DNA from: an uncultured Treponema sp.
GTDB lineage: Bacteria; Spirochaetota; Spirochaetia; Treponematales; Treponemataceae
Direction: 5' to 3'
DNA length: 17,209 nt
Assembly: GCA_905236465.1 (NCBI GenBank)
Contig: CAJOQA010000221.1
Location: 1 to 17,209 of the forward strand
How positions within the stretch are numbered: position 1 is the first letter of the stretch; every line of letters begins with the position of its first letter. This document shows, in pieces, positions 6,932-15,256 of this stretch. The notes beneath the pieces are model-generated. The model made no database searches. It was not told the DNA's origin and saw only the letters and a list, made by a program, of their open reading frames with translations. The translations under genes were made by a program, and so were the position numbers.

Positions 6932-8325
6932 AAAAAAATTTTATAACAAGTTTTATTGTTTTGCTTGTTGCCGTTATGTTTGTAACTGCTGTGTCTAGTT
7001 ATTTTATTTCAAAAGACAGCGATGATAAAAAAAAGTATTTTCATATTGCAGATGAAATTGAAGAAAATGTTTTAAGAAAAATCAGGACTTCATATCGCTT
7101 TTGCCAATATATGGCCGAAGATGAATTCTTGAGGAACTTTATAAGAAAGGAAAACGAGCTGTCTGTAGAAGAGGCAGTTGAAAACTTGCAGCCTTATCTT
7201 GCTAACTTTATGGAAATCTATTCCTTTTCTACCGTGGACTTTCTTTCTGAAAAGACTCACAGGTATTATAAAGAAACCGGCGTGCACAAAATTTTTAACC
7301 CCGACGGTGATAATAGGGATTTGTGGTATAGGAGGTTTAGGGACGATTCTGTGCAGTATACCCTTGCCTTTTACCTTGACAGAAAAGATGAAAGCAAATC
7401 CCAGCTTTTTATAAATTATCGTATGACAGATTCTGACGGAACTTTCTTAGGGGTTACTAGTATAGGACTTTTTGTGAATGAATTGCAGGAAGTAATTAAG
7501 GCCTATGAAAAAAAATACAATGTAAAAGTTTCTTTAGTTTCAAATGACAGCATGAATTACAAGGGAATTGTAATGCTTGATTCCCAGTTGGAAAACTGCG
7601 GCGTTGCTTCTTTAAAATGGCTTACCCAAACAAATAGTCCAACAGATGAATTCCGCTACTTAAGAATTAGCAATACAGAATTTGCTGTTACCCATTACGT
7701 TAAGGACTTGAACTGGTACTTTGTGATGCAGTCAAAAATTACGAATCCCATAACTTTGGAATTAGTTATTTTGCTGTCGATTAGCAGTTTAATTATACTG
7801 ATTGCAGGTTTAATCCTTTATCGGACTTATGAAAAAGAAAGAAACACTAGCCTTGTAAGCGTTGATAATAAGTCTGACACAGATTTTCTTACGGGGCTTC
7901 CCAACAGGAACTTCTTTAAAGAGACGTATGGGGAGCGCGGGGTCTTTAACACTACCCGATACCAGTGTATGGCTGTTTTTGACATAGACTTTTTTAAAGA
8001 AGCAAATGACAGTATGAATGGGGACGGTATCCTTCTTTCTGTTGTTGACTGTGCAAAGGACGAGCTTTCTGGTAGGGGCCTGCTTTTAAGATGGGGAGGG
8101 GATGAGTTTCTTGTTTTAATGGAACTTTCAATAGAAAGTGCCTATGCGGTCTGTCGCGAATTCTGCCGCAAGGTTGAAAACACGACTTCCGTTACCGTTT
8201 CTGTGGGGCTTGTAAAGGTCAGGCTGCAGGATACTGTAAAGCAAAACTACTATAGGGCTGCACGGTGTTGCTATCAAGTAAAGGAGATGGGGGGAAACGG
8301 AGTAAAAAAGGAAAGTGATATATGA
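6928..8325 (+). CDS. Membrane sensor protein with GGDEF domain (probable diguanylate cyclase)
   Basis: Likely makes cyclic di-GMP in response to an external signal. Of 465 residues, about 5-27 form the first membrane helix, about 28-272 an extracytoplasmic sensor region of Cache-like layout, about 275-299 the second helix, and about 312-460 the GGDEF domain. No HAMP is evident between helix and GGDEF. The domain has TDFLTGLPNRNFF, the metal site FDIDFFKEAND and an intact active loop W389-G-G-D-E-F394. Oddities: the usual NDxxGHxxGD segment is shortened to NDSMNGDG; no RxxD inhibitory site stands five residues before GGDEF; and the C-terminal ADKALYxAK is altered to ARCCYQVK. Activity is therefore likely but not certain. 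The ATG overlaps the preceding stop (ATGA, 6928-6931) and has only a weak ribosome binding site, which suggests translational coupling. The gene is visibly AT-rich. Confidence 0.85.
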   Translation: MKKNFITSFIVLLVAVMFVTAVSSYFISKDSDDKKKYFHIADEIEENVLRKIRTSYRFCQYMAEDEFLRNFIRKENELSVEEAVENLQPYLANFMEIYSFSTVDFLSEKTHRYYKETGVHKIFNPDGDNRDLWYRRFRDDSVQYTLAFYLDRKDESKSQLFINYRMTDSDGTFLGVTSIGLFVNELQEVIKAYEKKYNVKVSLVSNDSMNYKGIVMLDSQLENCGVASLKWLTQTNSPTDEFRYLRISNTEFAVTHYVKDLNWYFVMQSKITNPITLELVILLSISSLIILIAGLILYRTYEKERNTSLVSVDNKSDTDFLTGLPNRNFFKETYGERGVFNTTRYQCMAVFDIDFFKEANDSMNGDGILLSVVDCAKDELSGRGLLLRWGGDEFLVLMELSIESAYAVCREFCRKVENTTSVTVSVGLVKVRLQDTVKQNYYRAARCCYQVKEMGGNGVKKESDI

Positions 8326-9986
8326 AAACAATACGACGCTCTTTTATTAATCTATATATTAGTGTCATACCGCTTTTTTTTATACTCATTTATATATCCC
8401 TTCATTATGTAAATTCTGCAATCGAATTTCATTCCTCAGAAACTCTTAATTCCCTTGCACTTCTGAAGACCATGGACTTAGACAGCCGTGTTGGTAGAAT
8501 TGAAAATGCCGTTTATTTTTTAAAGACATATATTGAAGATACAATTGATGAAAAAACTTTTTTTTCTGATTCTTCGTATGCCAAATCTTTTGTAAATAAA
8601 AGTGTGCCCATTGCCCTAGAAATGTCTAAGTCCATTCCTTTTGCAGGTTCCATCTATTTTTGTTTGGATGCTGAAGATTATAATGACCTTTGCCTTAGGT
8701 ATATGGTAAATGATTCTTTGGGAACATTTTTGGATACAACTGAAGGTTTTTCCAGGCACAATACTGAAAAAATTGCCGACCTAGATTGGTACATTCAGGC
8801 AAAAAGAGTTGGCAGGGAATCCTGGTTTAACCATAAGGTTGTTGAAGCTTCGTTTGATTATACTGATGCAATGAGTTTTATTGCTCCCATTTATAGAAAT
8901 GGAAAATTTTTAGGTGTTTGCGGAGTTGACATTGGAATGCATCAGCTTAGGGATGTTACAGACAACCTTAATTACGAGTCAGGTTTTTGTTTCCTTGTAG
9001 ACACTCATAAAAATATTCTTTTTCATCGTGACTTTCCTGCAGGACTTAAGGAAGAAGATTTTTACCGTTCAGAAGTTTGTATTGCCCTCTTTTCCTTTTT
9101 TGACAATGCCTATATAGACACTGGTAAAAATTATGTGTATAAGTGGAATGGAGAAAATCACCGTATAACGCTAAGAAGACTGCACAACGGAATGTTGATT
9201 GTTATTTCTGTTCCAGAAAAGGAACTCTTTTATCTTAAGAACATTATGTTGTGGAAGCTGCTTTTATTCCTTATACTGGCAATTTTATTTTTTGCCCTCT
9301 ACTCAAATTATTCTGCGAGAAAAATAATTATTCCCGTTAAGCAGCTGACTGACGCTGCTTCAAGAATTGCCCGCGGAGAATTAAATACAAAGATTACTTA
9401 TAAATCTGATAATGAATTAGGGCACCTTGCAGATAGCATCCGAAAAATTTCAATAGAGCTTAGGGAATATATTTCTTATATTAGAAAGTTAGCATACAAC
9501 GATGCCATGACAGGTATTCGCAATAAAACAGCATACATTGATACCCGTAAGCTGCTAGAGCGACGCATTGACGATGGTCTTGCAGTTTTTACACTTTATG
9601 TCTTTGATGTTAATGGCCTTAAAAAAATGAACGATACAATGGGGCATGAGTTTGGGGATATGCTGATAAAGGATACCGCCTCAATTTTAAAGACTTTGTT
9701 TGATGAAAAGAATGTTTACCGCACCGGTGGCGATGAATTTGTTGTGATTGAAGAAGATTCTTCTAAAGAGCAAATAGAAGAAAACTTTGCAGCCTTTGAC
9801 AAAATCATGGCAGACTTTAACATTAAAAATGACCGCTATAAAAGGGAGCTTTCAGTTTCAAAAGGGGCTGCAATTTTTGATGAAAAAATAGACAAGGATT
9901 TTAATTCAGTCTTTGCTCGGGCAGATAAGGCCATGTATGAATGTAAGAGTGAATTCTATAAGGCCCATGCTGACATGAGCCGATGA
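8322..9986 (+). CDS. Membrane sensor diguanylate cyclase (Cache-HAMP-GGDEF)
   Basis: Predicted inner-membrane enzyme that condenses two GTP to cyclic di-GMP. Its 554 residues show a first membrane helix (about 8-30), an extracytoplasmic region with double-Cache features (WYIQAKR and SFIAPIYRNGKFLGVCGVDI are typical), a second helix (about 308-328), a HAMP domain (about 330-385, with IIPVKQLTDAA and ARGELN), and a GGDEF domain from about 391. The domain has DAMTGIRNKTAY, the metal and guanine site FDVNGLKKMNDTMGHEFGD and the intact active loop G469-G-D-E-F473. The inhibitory RxxD is absent (FDEK stands there), so product inhibition through that site is not expected. The C-terminus (ADKAMYECK) is canonical. 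It overlaps the preceding gene by ATGA, with AAGGAAAG just upstream. Its end is 3 bases from the end of trkH on the other strand. The ligand is unknown. Confidence 0.92.
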   Translation: MKTIRRSFINLYISVIPLFFILIYISLHYVNSAIEFHSSETLNSLALLKTMDLDSRVGRIENAVYFLKTYIEDTIDEKTFFSDSSYAKSFVNKSVPIALEMSKSIPFAGSIYFCLDAEDYNDLCLRYMVNDSLGTFLDTTEGFSRHNTEKIADLDWYIQAKRVGRESWFNHKVVEASFDYTDAMSFIAPIYRNGKFLGVCGVDIGMHQLRDVTDNLNYESGFCFLVDTHKNILFHRDFPAGLKEEDFYRSEVCIALFSFFDNAYIDTGKNYVYKWNGENHRITLRRLHNGMLIVISVPEKELFYLKNIMLWKLLLFLILAILFFALYSNYSARKIIIPVKQLTDAASRIARGELNTKITYKSDNELGHLADSIRKISIELREYISYIRKLAYNDAMTGIRNKTAYIDTRKLLERRIDDGLAVFTLYVFDVNGLKKMNDTMGHEFGDMLIKDTASILKTLFDEKNVYRTGGDEFVVIEEDSSKEQIEENFAAFDKIMADFNIKNDRYKRELSVSKGAAIFDEKIDKDFNSVFARADKAMYECKSEFYKAHADMSR

Positions 9987-9989
9987 CAG

Positions 9990-11432
9990 TTAGCGTTTCC
10001 AGAAACTAGGTGAAAGCAGTATTGCCATTGTAAAGAATTCAAGACGCCCAGCTAGCATAACAAAGCTATAGAAGTATTTTACTGCGGAAGGTAAGAAGCC
10101 ATAGTTGCAGGATGGTCCTAGCAGATTAAATGCCGGTCCTATATTACCTGCCATAGAAACAGCCCCCGTAAAGGCCGTAAAAAGATCCAGTTTGAATATT
10201 GTGGCAAAAAGTGTTGAAATAAATATCAGCAGGGCGTAGACAAAGAAAAAGGCTGTTACCGTAAAGACTATATCCTTGCGGCCGGCCCGTTTGTCCAACC
10301 TGATTGTAAAGACTCCGTGCGGGTGCAAGATTTTTAAAATCTCATTGTGGAATTGCTTGGCAAGAATCAGCCACCGGATCATTTTTACTCCACCAGCGGT
10401 TGAACCGGAACAGCCACCCATAAACATAAGGGCCAGTATTATAGCTTGGCTTGCGGGTGACCAATTTGTATAGTCTGCTGTAGCGTATCCTGTAGAAGAA
10501 ATTATTGTTGATGTTTGGAAAAATGAATAGCGTAAGGCCTTAAAAAAACCACCGTAGCTTGAGCGCTCAAAAAAGCCGATGAGAAGTGCCGCGCAAAAAG
10601 TTACCCCTATGTAAAACTTTAGCTCAGAGTTATTTTTTATTTCTGTAATTTTTTTTGTAAAAAGGTAGTAATACAGGGAAAAGTTTATTGCCGCCAAGAA
10701 CATAAAAATCCAGCATATCCAATCTATTACGGCTGAGTTGTAATAGCCGATGCTATTGTTGCGGCTTGAAAATCCCCCAGTACTCAAGGTTGAAAAGGCG
10801 TGGCTGATTGAATCGATTACATCCATTCCTGCAAGTTTTAAAAGAATTGCGTGAATTACAGTCATCCCAAAATATATGAACCAAAGGACTTTTGCTGTAG
10901 TCGTAATTTTTGGAGTAAGCTTTCCTTTTTCAGGTCCTGTGGTCTCCGCCTTAATCAGCTGAAAACCTCCGACCCCCAAAATAGGAAGAAGGGCTACCGT
11001 TAAGACAACAATACCCATACCGCCTAACCAGTGGGTCTGGCACCGCCATAAATTTATGCTTCTAGGCAGGCTTTCAATGTCACTTAGAATAGTAGCTCCT
11101 GTTGTGGTAAAGCCAGAGACGCTTTCAAAAAAAGCATTTGCAAACGAAGGAATTGCCCCGCTGATGTAGAGGGGAAGGCTTCCGAATAGAGACGATGCAA
11201 GCCATGCTAAGGCAACGGTTACATAGCCTGCCCTGGTGCTCAAGGTTACTTTCTTTTTTCTTCCCAAAGAAATCAGTATTGCCGCAATTAGCCATGAAGC
11301 AAGCATAGGAATTAAAAAGGCTACTATTACAGATTTTTCTCCTAGCGACAAGGCAACTGTCAGCGGAAGAAGGTAAGTTGTTCCGATAATTGCAAGTATG
11401 ACAAAAACAATTCGTATCACAGTAAAAGTCAT
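9990..11432 (-). CDS. trkH: Trk-type potassium uptake channel subunit TrkH
   Basis: Membrane pore of the Trk/Ktr potassium uptake system, gated by the nucleotide-binding TrkA subunit. The 480 residues are strongly hydrophobic, with four repeated helix-pore-helix units. All four filter segments can be seen: TTTGAT (109-114), STGGF (217-221), SSTGYAT (312-318) and MAGNIGP (427-433). GCSGSTAGGVK (340-350), a conserved region after the third repeat, is also intact. The filter glycines are all present, so it looks functional. The ATG at 11432 is preceded by AAGGAAG and lies 11 bases after the trkA stop, so the two are one operon with trkA first. Length and motifs are closer to TrkH than to the shorter KtrB, although the borderline between the names is not sharp. 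Confidence 0.95.
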   Translation of the reverse strand: MTFTVIRIVFVILAIIGTTYLLPLTVALSLGEKSVIVAFLIPMLASWLIAAILISLGRKKKVTLSTRAGYVTVALAWLASSLFGSLPLYISGAIPSFANAFFESVSGFTTTGATILSDIESLPRSINLWRCQTHWLGGMGIVVLTVALLPILGVGGFQLIKAETTGPEKGKLTPKITTTAKVLWFIYFGMTVIHAILLKLAGMDVIDSISHAFSTLSTGGFSSRNNSIGYYNSAVIDWICWIFMFLAAINFSLYYYLFTKKITEIKNNSELKFYIGVTFCAALLIGFFERSSYGGFFKALRYSFFQTSTIISSTGYATADYTNWSPASQAIILALMFMGGCSGSTAGGVKMIRWLILAKQFHNEILKILHPHGVFTIRLDKRAGRKDIVFTVTAFFFVYALLIFISTLFATIFKLDLFTAFTGAVSMAGNIGPAFNLLGPSCNYGFLPSAVKYFYSFVMLAGRLEFFTMAILLSPSFWKR

Positions 11433-11443
11433 TTTTTCTTCCT

Positions 11444-12883
11444 TTATTTTTTTCCGCTGAATTTTTCAAGCGTCTTTCTGTCTCCTGTTTTTTCTATAAG
11501 GATTAAATGGTCGCCTGTTGTAAGGACAGTGTTTCCCCCCGGAATCTCAAAGTGATCGCTACCGGATTTTTTTACTAAAAGTAAAAGGTACTGGCCTGGA
11601 CTTGCAATGTCTTTTAACATCTTGTTCCTAAAGTAAGAGCTTGAGGAAAGATTACATTCAACAATTTCAAATTCCCCGTTAGAGATTGTGTGAAGGCCTG
11701 TTACGGATTTTCCCCTCAGGTGACTCATTATAGAGTCTACTACAGTGTCTCGTAATGGAATGGAAACGTCAACCCCTAGCTTTACGGCAATATCAACAAA
11801 GGCTGAATGGCTTACTAGGGCAATGGATTTTCCTACCCCCAAAGATTCAAGGTAGGCGGAAACTACCATATTCATTTCGTGGTTGTGGGTGGTACAAATT
11901 AAGAGGTCAAGTTTATTCAGCTGTTCTTCTTGGATAAAGGTATCGTCAGTAATGTCTCCGCAAAAGACTTGTGCGTCAGGGAATTTTTCGCTCATCTGCT
12001 TGCAGATGTTTTCGTCGCTATCTACAATTACGAAGTTTTGGGCTACGTTTTTTTTGGTAAGCCCGAAGAGCCTCATCAGGGGAGAAGCCTTTCGCTTTTC
12101 TATTAAGCGGTCAGCAATGATTGTTCCTATTCTTCCAGCCCCTACAAGGCCGATTCTTCTTAGTGAATCTATTTTTGTTCCGCACAGCTGCAAAACTTTA
12201 GAAAGGTTTTCGTTTTCTATTAAGACACCTATAAAGTTTCCCTCTTGAATTATAGTATTCCCGCTTGGAAGTGAAGACCCGTTTTCGTCTTCTACAAAAA
12301 CAATTATGCACTTAAACTGAATCAGCTGCCGTAAATCTTTTAGTGGCAGGCCCGCGAACTTACTGTTTTTTTCTACTTGTAACCTTACAAGCTCATACTT
12401 TGAATCTTCAAACGAAAGTACGTCACTTACGGCCCCGTGCTCAACAGCAGAGACTATGGCTTCCGCGGCCTCAATGTCTGGGTGAATCATGTAGTCTATG
12501 CCGTAAAGGGGGCGGTGCTTACCGGTAAAGGTTTCCGCATGGTGCTTTGCCGCAGCTGCAGTGTTTATGTAGTACGCGTAGTTACGTACACGGGCGATTT
12601 TCAGAAGGTCAGGGTATACCGCATCCACTAGGGAGCAGGTTATCATGTTTATTTCGTCACTTGAAGTGACCGCTACCATGGCATCTGCCTTTGCAATACC
12701 GGCTTCCTCTAGGGTCTGCAGATTGTTGCCGTCAGCCTGCATTACAGTGCAGTCAAGGCGGTTTGAGGCATGGCGGACAGTCTCCTCGTCATTGTCTATG
12801 AGCGTAACCTGATTTTTTTCATCAATAAGGCGTTTTGCAAGCTCAATTCCTGTAAAGCCTCCGCCTATAATAACTATATTCAT
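11444..12883 (-). CDS. trkA: Trk potassium uptake regulatory subunit TrkA
   Basis: Cytoplasmic NAD(H)/ATP-binding RCK protein that forms the gating ring under TrkH. The 479 residues hold two tandem RCK units, as in true TrkA: Rossmann fold 1 (MNIVIIGGGFTG at the N-terminus, acidic end LIDND at 28-32), RCK_C 1 (about 160-228), Rossmann fold 2 (GLVGAGRIG from residue 245, with IVDSDE following) and RCK_C 2 (about 395-475, ending in GDHLILIEK). I chose ATG 12883 because the Rossmann glycine motif begins six residues later. The frame stays open upstream to a TTG at 12937, but that adds 18 lysine-rich residues and would place the promoter inside the gene. The ATG has no ribosome binding site and follows an extended -10 by 7 bases. 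It is the first gene of trkA-trkH. Confidence 0.94.
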   Translation of the reverse strand: MNIVIIGGGFTGIELAKRLIDEKNQVTLIDNDEETVRHASNRLDCTVMQADGNNLQTLEEAGIAKADAMVAVTSSDEINMITCSLVDAVYPDLLKIARVRNYAYYINTAAAAKHHAETFTGKHRPLYGIDYMIHPDIEAAEAIVSAVEHGAVSDVLSFEDSKYELVRLQVEKNSKFAGLPLKDLRQLIQFKCIIVFVEDENGSSLPSGNTIIQEGNFIGVLIENENLSKVLQLCGTKIDSLRRIGLVGAGRIGTIIADRLIEKRKASPLMRLFGLTKKNVAQNFVIVDSDENICKQMSEKFPDAQVFCGDITDDTFIQEEQLNKLDLLICTTHNHEMNMVVSAYLESLGVGKSIALVSHSAFVDIAVKLGVDVSIPLRDTVVDSIMSHLRGKSVTGLHTISNGEFEIVECNLSSSSYFRNKMLKDIASPGQYLLLLVKKSGSDHFEIPGGNTVLTTGDHLILIEKTGDRKTLEKFSGKK

Positions 12884-12890
12884 TAGTCTG

Positions 12891-12919
12891 AATATAGCAT
12901 AAATTGTATTTTTTGTGAA
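12891..12919 (-). promoter_or_regulatory. Promoter of trkA-trkH, predicted leaderless
   Basis: Read on the minus strand: TTCACA (12914-12919), a 17-base spacer and TATATT (12891-12896), with TGC directly before the -10 (extended -10). Only 7 bases separate the -10 from the A of the trkA ATG, so the transcript should begin at or next to the start codon. The -35 overlaps one arm of the inverted repeat at 12918-12939. Confidence 0.6.
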
Positions 12920-12939
12920 TTGCTTTTTTTTAAGCAATT
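12918..12939. repeat. Perfect 8-base inverted repeat between trkA and the divergent remnant
   Basis: AATTGCTT (12918-12925), a loop of six T, and AAGCAATT (12932-12939). The left arm touches the -35 of the trkA promoter, so it could be an operator for a repressor. It could also fold as a short RNA hairpin. A further AATTGCTT copy starts at 12937, overlapping the right arm. Confidence 0.45.
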
Positions 12940-12976
12940 GCTTTCAGGGTTATTTGTAGAAAAAAATCTATAAATC

Positions 12977-12985
12977 TGCTATAAT
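12977..12985 (+). promoter_or_regulatory. Extended -10 promoter element before the methyltransferase remnant
   Basis: TGCTATAAT (12977-12985) is a perfect extended -10. The best -35 at normal spacing is poor (TAGAAA, 12957-12962, 17 bases). Six bases separate it from the ATG at 12992, so the predicted start of transcription coincides with the start codon. Confidence 0.5.
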
Positions 12986-12991
12986 TGTCTT

Positions 12992-13272
12992 ATGACGCAG
13001 ATGGAACAAAAAAAGGCAGCTAAAAAATTTGTGAAAAATTGGAGTGGTCACGGTTATGAAAAGGGTGAAAGCCAGAAATTCTGGATAGACCTGCTTACAA
13101 GTGTTTTTGCCTGCTTGACAAGGCAAGAATTGATTTTGCAAAAAAGGAAGATCTTTTTTCTATTGTAAAGGCAAACGAGGAAAATCCCCTTGTAGCCTGC
13201 CAGCAGCTTATATACAAGAAGGCAGACATAAACTTTACAGAAGCCCTGTTGGAGCTTCTTGAAAACCTGTGA
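12992..13272 (+). pseudogene. Broken remnant beginning like a large restriction-modification DNA methyltransferase
   Basis: ATG 12992 opens a 58-codon frame that stops at 13166-13168. Its residues 10-39 (AKKFVKNWSGHGYEKGESQKFW, then IDLLTSVF; shown here in parts of one stretch: KFVKNW, GHGYEKGESQKFW) resemble the N-terminus of large class I SAM-dependent DNA methyltransferases of MmeI-like type IIL systems, which are about 900 residues long. After about 13108 the coding sense continues in another frame to a stop at 13270-13272 (from LLDKARIDFAKK to LLELLENL), which I do not recognise. One extra base in the T run at 13104-13108 would join both parts into a protein of about 92 residues. No catalytic motif is present. 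I infer a deleted and frameshifted relic; the second part could be the tail of the same or of another gene. It ends 14 bases before the GH13 gene and may share its transcript. Confidence 0.55.
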
Positions 13273-13286
13273 AGTGAGGAAAGATA

Positions 13287-15221
13287 ATGAAAAGACCTGA
13301 ATGGCTTGAAAGTGTTTGCAGCGACACCACTTTTAATTTTGTCAGCAATCCCTATCCTAAAAAATTTGAAGCGGTGACATTTTATCTTCGCTTTAGAAAG
13401 AACAATGATGTCAGCCACGTTTTCCTCCGTGCCAGGGAATACGGGGTTGAGGGCTTACATGAGATGCACGTTGCCTTTGAAGAGAAGGGGCTTGTCTACT
13501 ATAGCGTAGAGATTACGATCCGCGACCCCTTCTTCAACTATCACTTTTACCTTGTCACAGAAAATGCAGTCTTGTACTACAATCAGAAAGGAATAAGCGA
13601 TAGCATCCCCTCAGAGGAATTTGATTTTGTTCTGCTTGCAGGATATGCTGCCCCCAAATGGGTGAAGGATACAGTCTTCTATCAGATTTTTCCAGACCGC
13701 TTCAGGAACGGCAGGCCGAATCTCAACGTAAAGTCCGGTGAATATTCCTATCAGGGTTTTGAGACCAGTGAAGAAGATTGGAATACCCCTGCAATGGAAT
13801 ACAAGGATGGGCACAACCTTGACTTTAGGAACGGGGACCTGTATGGTATAATTGAAAAACTTGATTACCTGCAGGATTTGGGTATAAATGGGATTTACTT
13901 AAACCCCATCTTTGTATCTCCTTCTACCCATAAGTATGATGCCCTTGACTATTTTCATATTGACCCCCACTTAGGAGGAGATGAGGGGTTGCAGCATCTT
14001 ATTGAGGAACTGCACAAAAGGGGCATGAGGCTGCTGCTAGATATTTCTATAAACCATACAAGCAGCTCTGCAAAGTGGTTTAACAGGGGGGCTGAATTCT
14101 TTCCCAAAAGCGAAGGGGCTTATAACGACAGGAATTCCCCCTACAGGGACTTCTACTTCTTTTATGATGATAATACCTATGCTTCCTGGTTTGGTGTGCA
14201 GACAATGCCGCAACTGAACTATACATCTGAAAAGCTTAGAGACATAATCTACAGAAATCCTGATTCAGTGCTCAAGAAGTGGCTGAGCCCTCCCTATGGA
14301 ATCGATGGCTGGCGCTTTGATGTAGCTGACTGCATGGCGCGAAATGAAATTGCGGATGTCCATGAGGAGGTCCTCCGTGAAATCAGAAAAGAGTTGAAGG
14401 GGGTGAATGAAGAAGCCTACCTTGTTGCGGAAGAATGGGCAGACTGTTCCCTAGATCTGCAAGGGGACCGGTGGGATGCAACCATGAACTACTTTGGTTG
14501 CGGAAGACCTGTCCGTGAGTTTGCCGGTGCAAAGGATCTCTATCTTGAACGAAATGACGTATTGCGGAGTCTAGATATCCGCCTTACCGCCCGCCAGTTC
14601 GCAGACCGTGTCATTCAGTTTTATGCCCGCATCCCCTGTCCCCTGCACCTGCTACAGTTCAACCTGCTTGACAGCCATGATGTGATCCGTCTGCATACGA
14701 TTGCAAGTGTAAGCCCTGCGGCACTGCAGGCTGCCCTTATTATTCAGTTTACGCTCCCCGGAACCCCCAGCGTCTATTATGGGGATGAGATTTCAATAGG
14801 CGGATTTGACAGGCGTAGAGAAGATGCCGGTTGCCGTTTTTCTTTTGATTGGGATTGGGCAGAAAAGCCAAAGTCTGTTAAGACCAGAGCCTTCTACCAA
14901 AAACTGATTGCCCTGCGCCGCCAAGAGGAAGCCTTGCGGGAGGGTAGCTTCAAATTTGTTTTTGCGGAAGGCTTTACTGTAGCCTTTGCCCGCTTTACAA
15001 GAAAGGAGGTCATCTTTACCATTGCCTCTATGGAGGATGAGGAAAGAATAGTCCCGCTGCCCCTTGCAGACTTTGGTGTGGAGGGAAAGGTTCCAGCTAC
15101 TGACTGCCTTGGAAGCCCCATCCTTGCCGACTATGATTCTGCTGGCAGCTTGAAGATTCGTGTGCCTGCTGGGAAGGCCTTTGTTGTGAAGATTTCATCA
15201 GTTGATTGTTTGTATCAATAA
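13287..15221 (+). CDS. GH13 neopullulanase / cyclomaltodextrinase / maltogenic amylase family enzyme
   Basis: Hydrolyses alpha-1,4 (and perhaps alpha-1,6) links in cyclodextrins, pullulan fragments or maltodextrins. The 644 residues have no signal peptide, so it is cytoplasmic. Layout: N-terminal beta domain of CBM34 type (about 1-120), TIM barrel from YQIFPDRF to about 560, and a C-terminal beta domain. All GH13 conserved regions are visible: region I DISINH (252-257), region V MPQLN (the MPKLN-like mark of subfamily 20), region II GWRFDVAD with nucleophile D345, region III AEEW with acid/base E382, and region IV LLDSHD with D465. The active site is therefore complete. The ATG at 13287 follows GAGGA (13276-13280). 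I see no strong promoter directly before it; transcription may come from the remnant's promoter. The exact substrate cannot be settled from sequence. Confidence 0.93.
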   Translation: MKRPEWLESVCSDTTFNFVSNPYPKKFEAVTFYLRFRKNNDVSHVFLRAREYGVEGLHEMHVAFEEKGLVYYSVEITIRDPFFNYHFYLVTENAVLYYNQKGISDSIPSEEFDFVLLAGYAAPKWVKDTVFYQIFPDRFRNGRPNLNVKSGEYSYQGFETSEEDWNTPAMEYKDGHNLDFRNGDLYGIIEKLDYLQDLGINGIYLNPIFVSPSTHKYDALDYFHIDPHLGGDEGLQHLIEELHKRGMRLLLDISINHTSSSAKWFNRGAEFFPKSEGAYNDRNSPYRDFYFFYDDNTYASWFGVQTMPQLNYTSEKLRDIIYRNPDSVLKKWLSPPYGIDGWRFDVADCMARNEIADVHEEVLREIRKELKGVNEEAYLVAEEWADCSLDLQGDRWDATMNYFGCGRPVREFAGAKDLYLERNDVLRSLDIRLTARQFADRVIQFYARIPCPLHLLQFNLLDSHDVIRLHTIASVSPAALQAALIIQFTLPGTPSVYYGDEISIGGFDRRREDAGCRFSFDWDWAEKPKSVKTRAFYQKLIALRRQEEALREGSFKFVFAEGFTVAFARFTRKEVIFTIASMEDEERIVPLPLADFGVEGKVPATDCLGSPILADYDSAGSLKIRVPAGKAFVVKISSVDCLYQ

Positions 15222-15256
15222 AAGTGAATACTTATCAGGAAAAACAAATTTTTTTC

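Noticed and set aside
9994..10005. GTTTC-CA-GAAAC as a bidirectional terminator between the convergent genes
   Set aside because: The stem has only five base pairs, the loop only two bases, no T run follows, and it lies within the trkH coding end.
12884..12937. Longer trkA starting at TTG 12937
   Set aside because: The extra 18 residues are not part of the Rossmann fold, the start is weak, and the extended -10 promoter would then lie inside the coding region.
13107..13127. Hairpin TTGCCT / AGGCAA in the remnant as a terminator
   Set aside because: It has a six-base stem, is not followed by a T run, and lies in degraded coding sequence.
13095..13418. Minus-strand open frame of 107 codons over the remnant and the start of the GH13 gene
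   Set aside because: Serine- and phenylalanine-rich shadow with no domain, opposite the GH13 start and its ribosome binding site.
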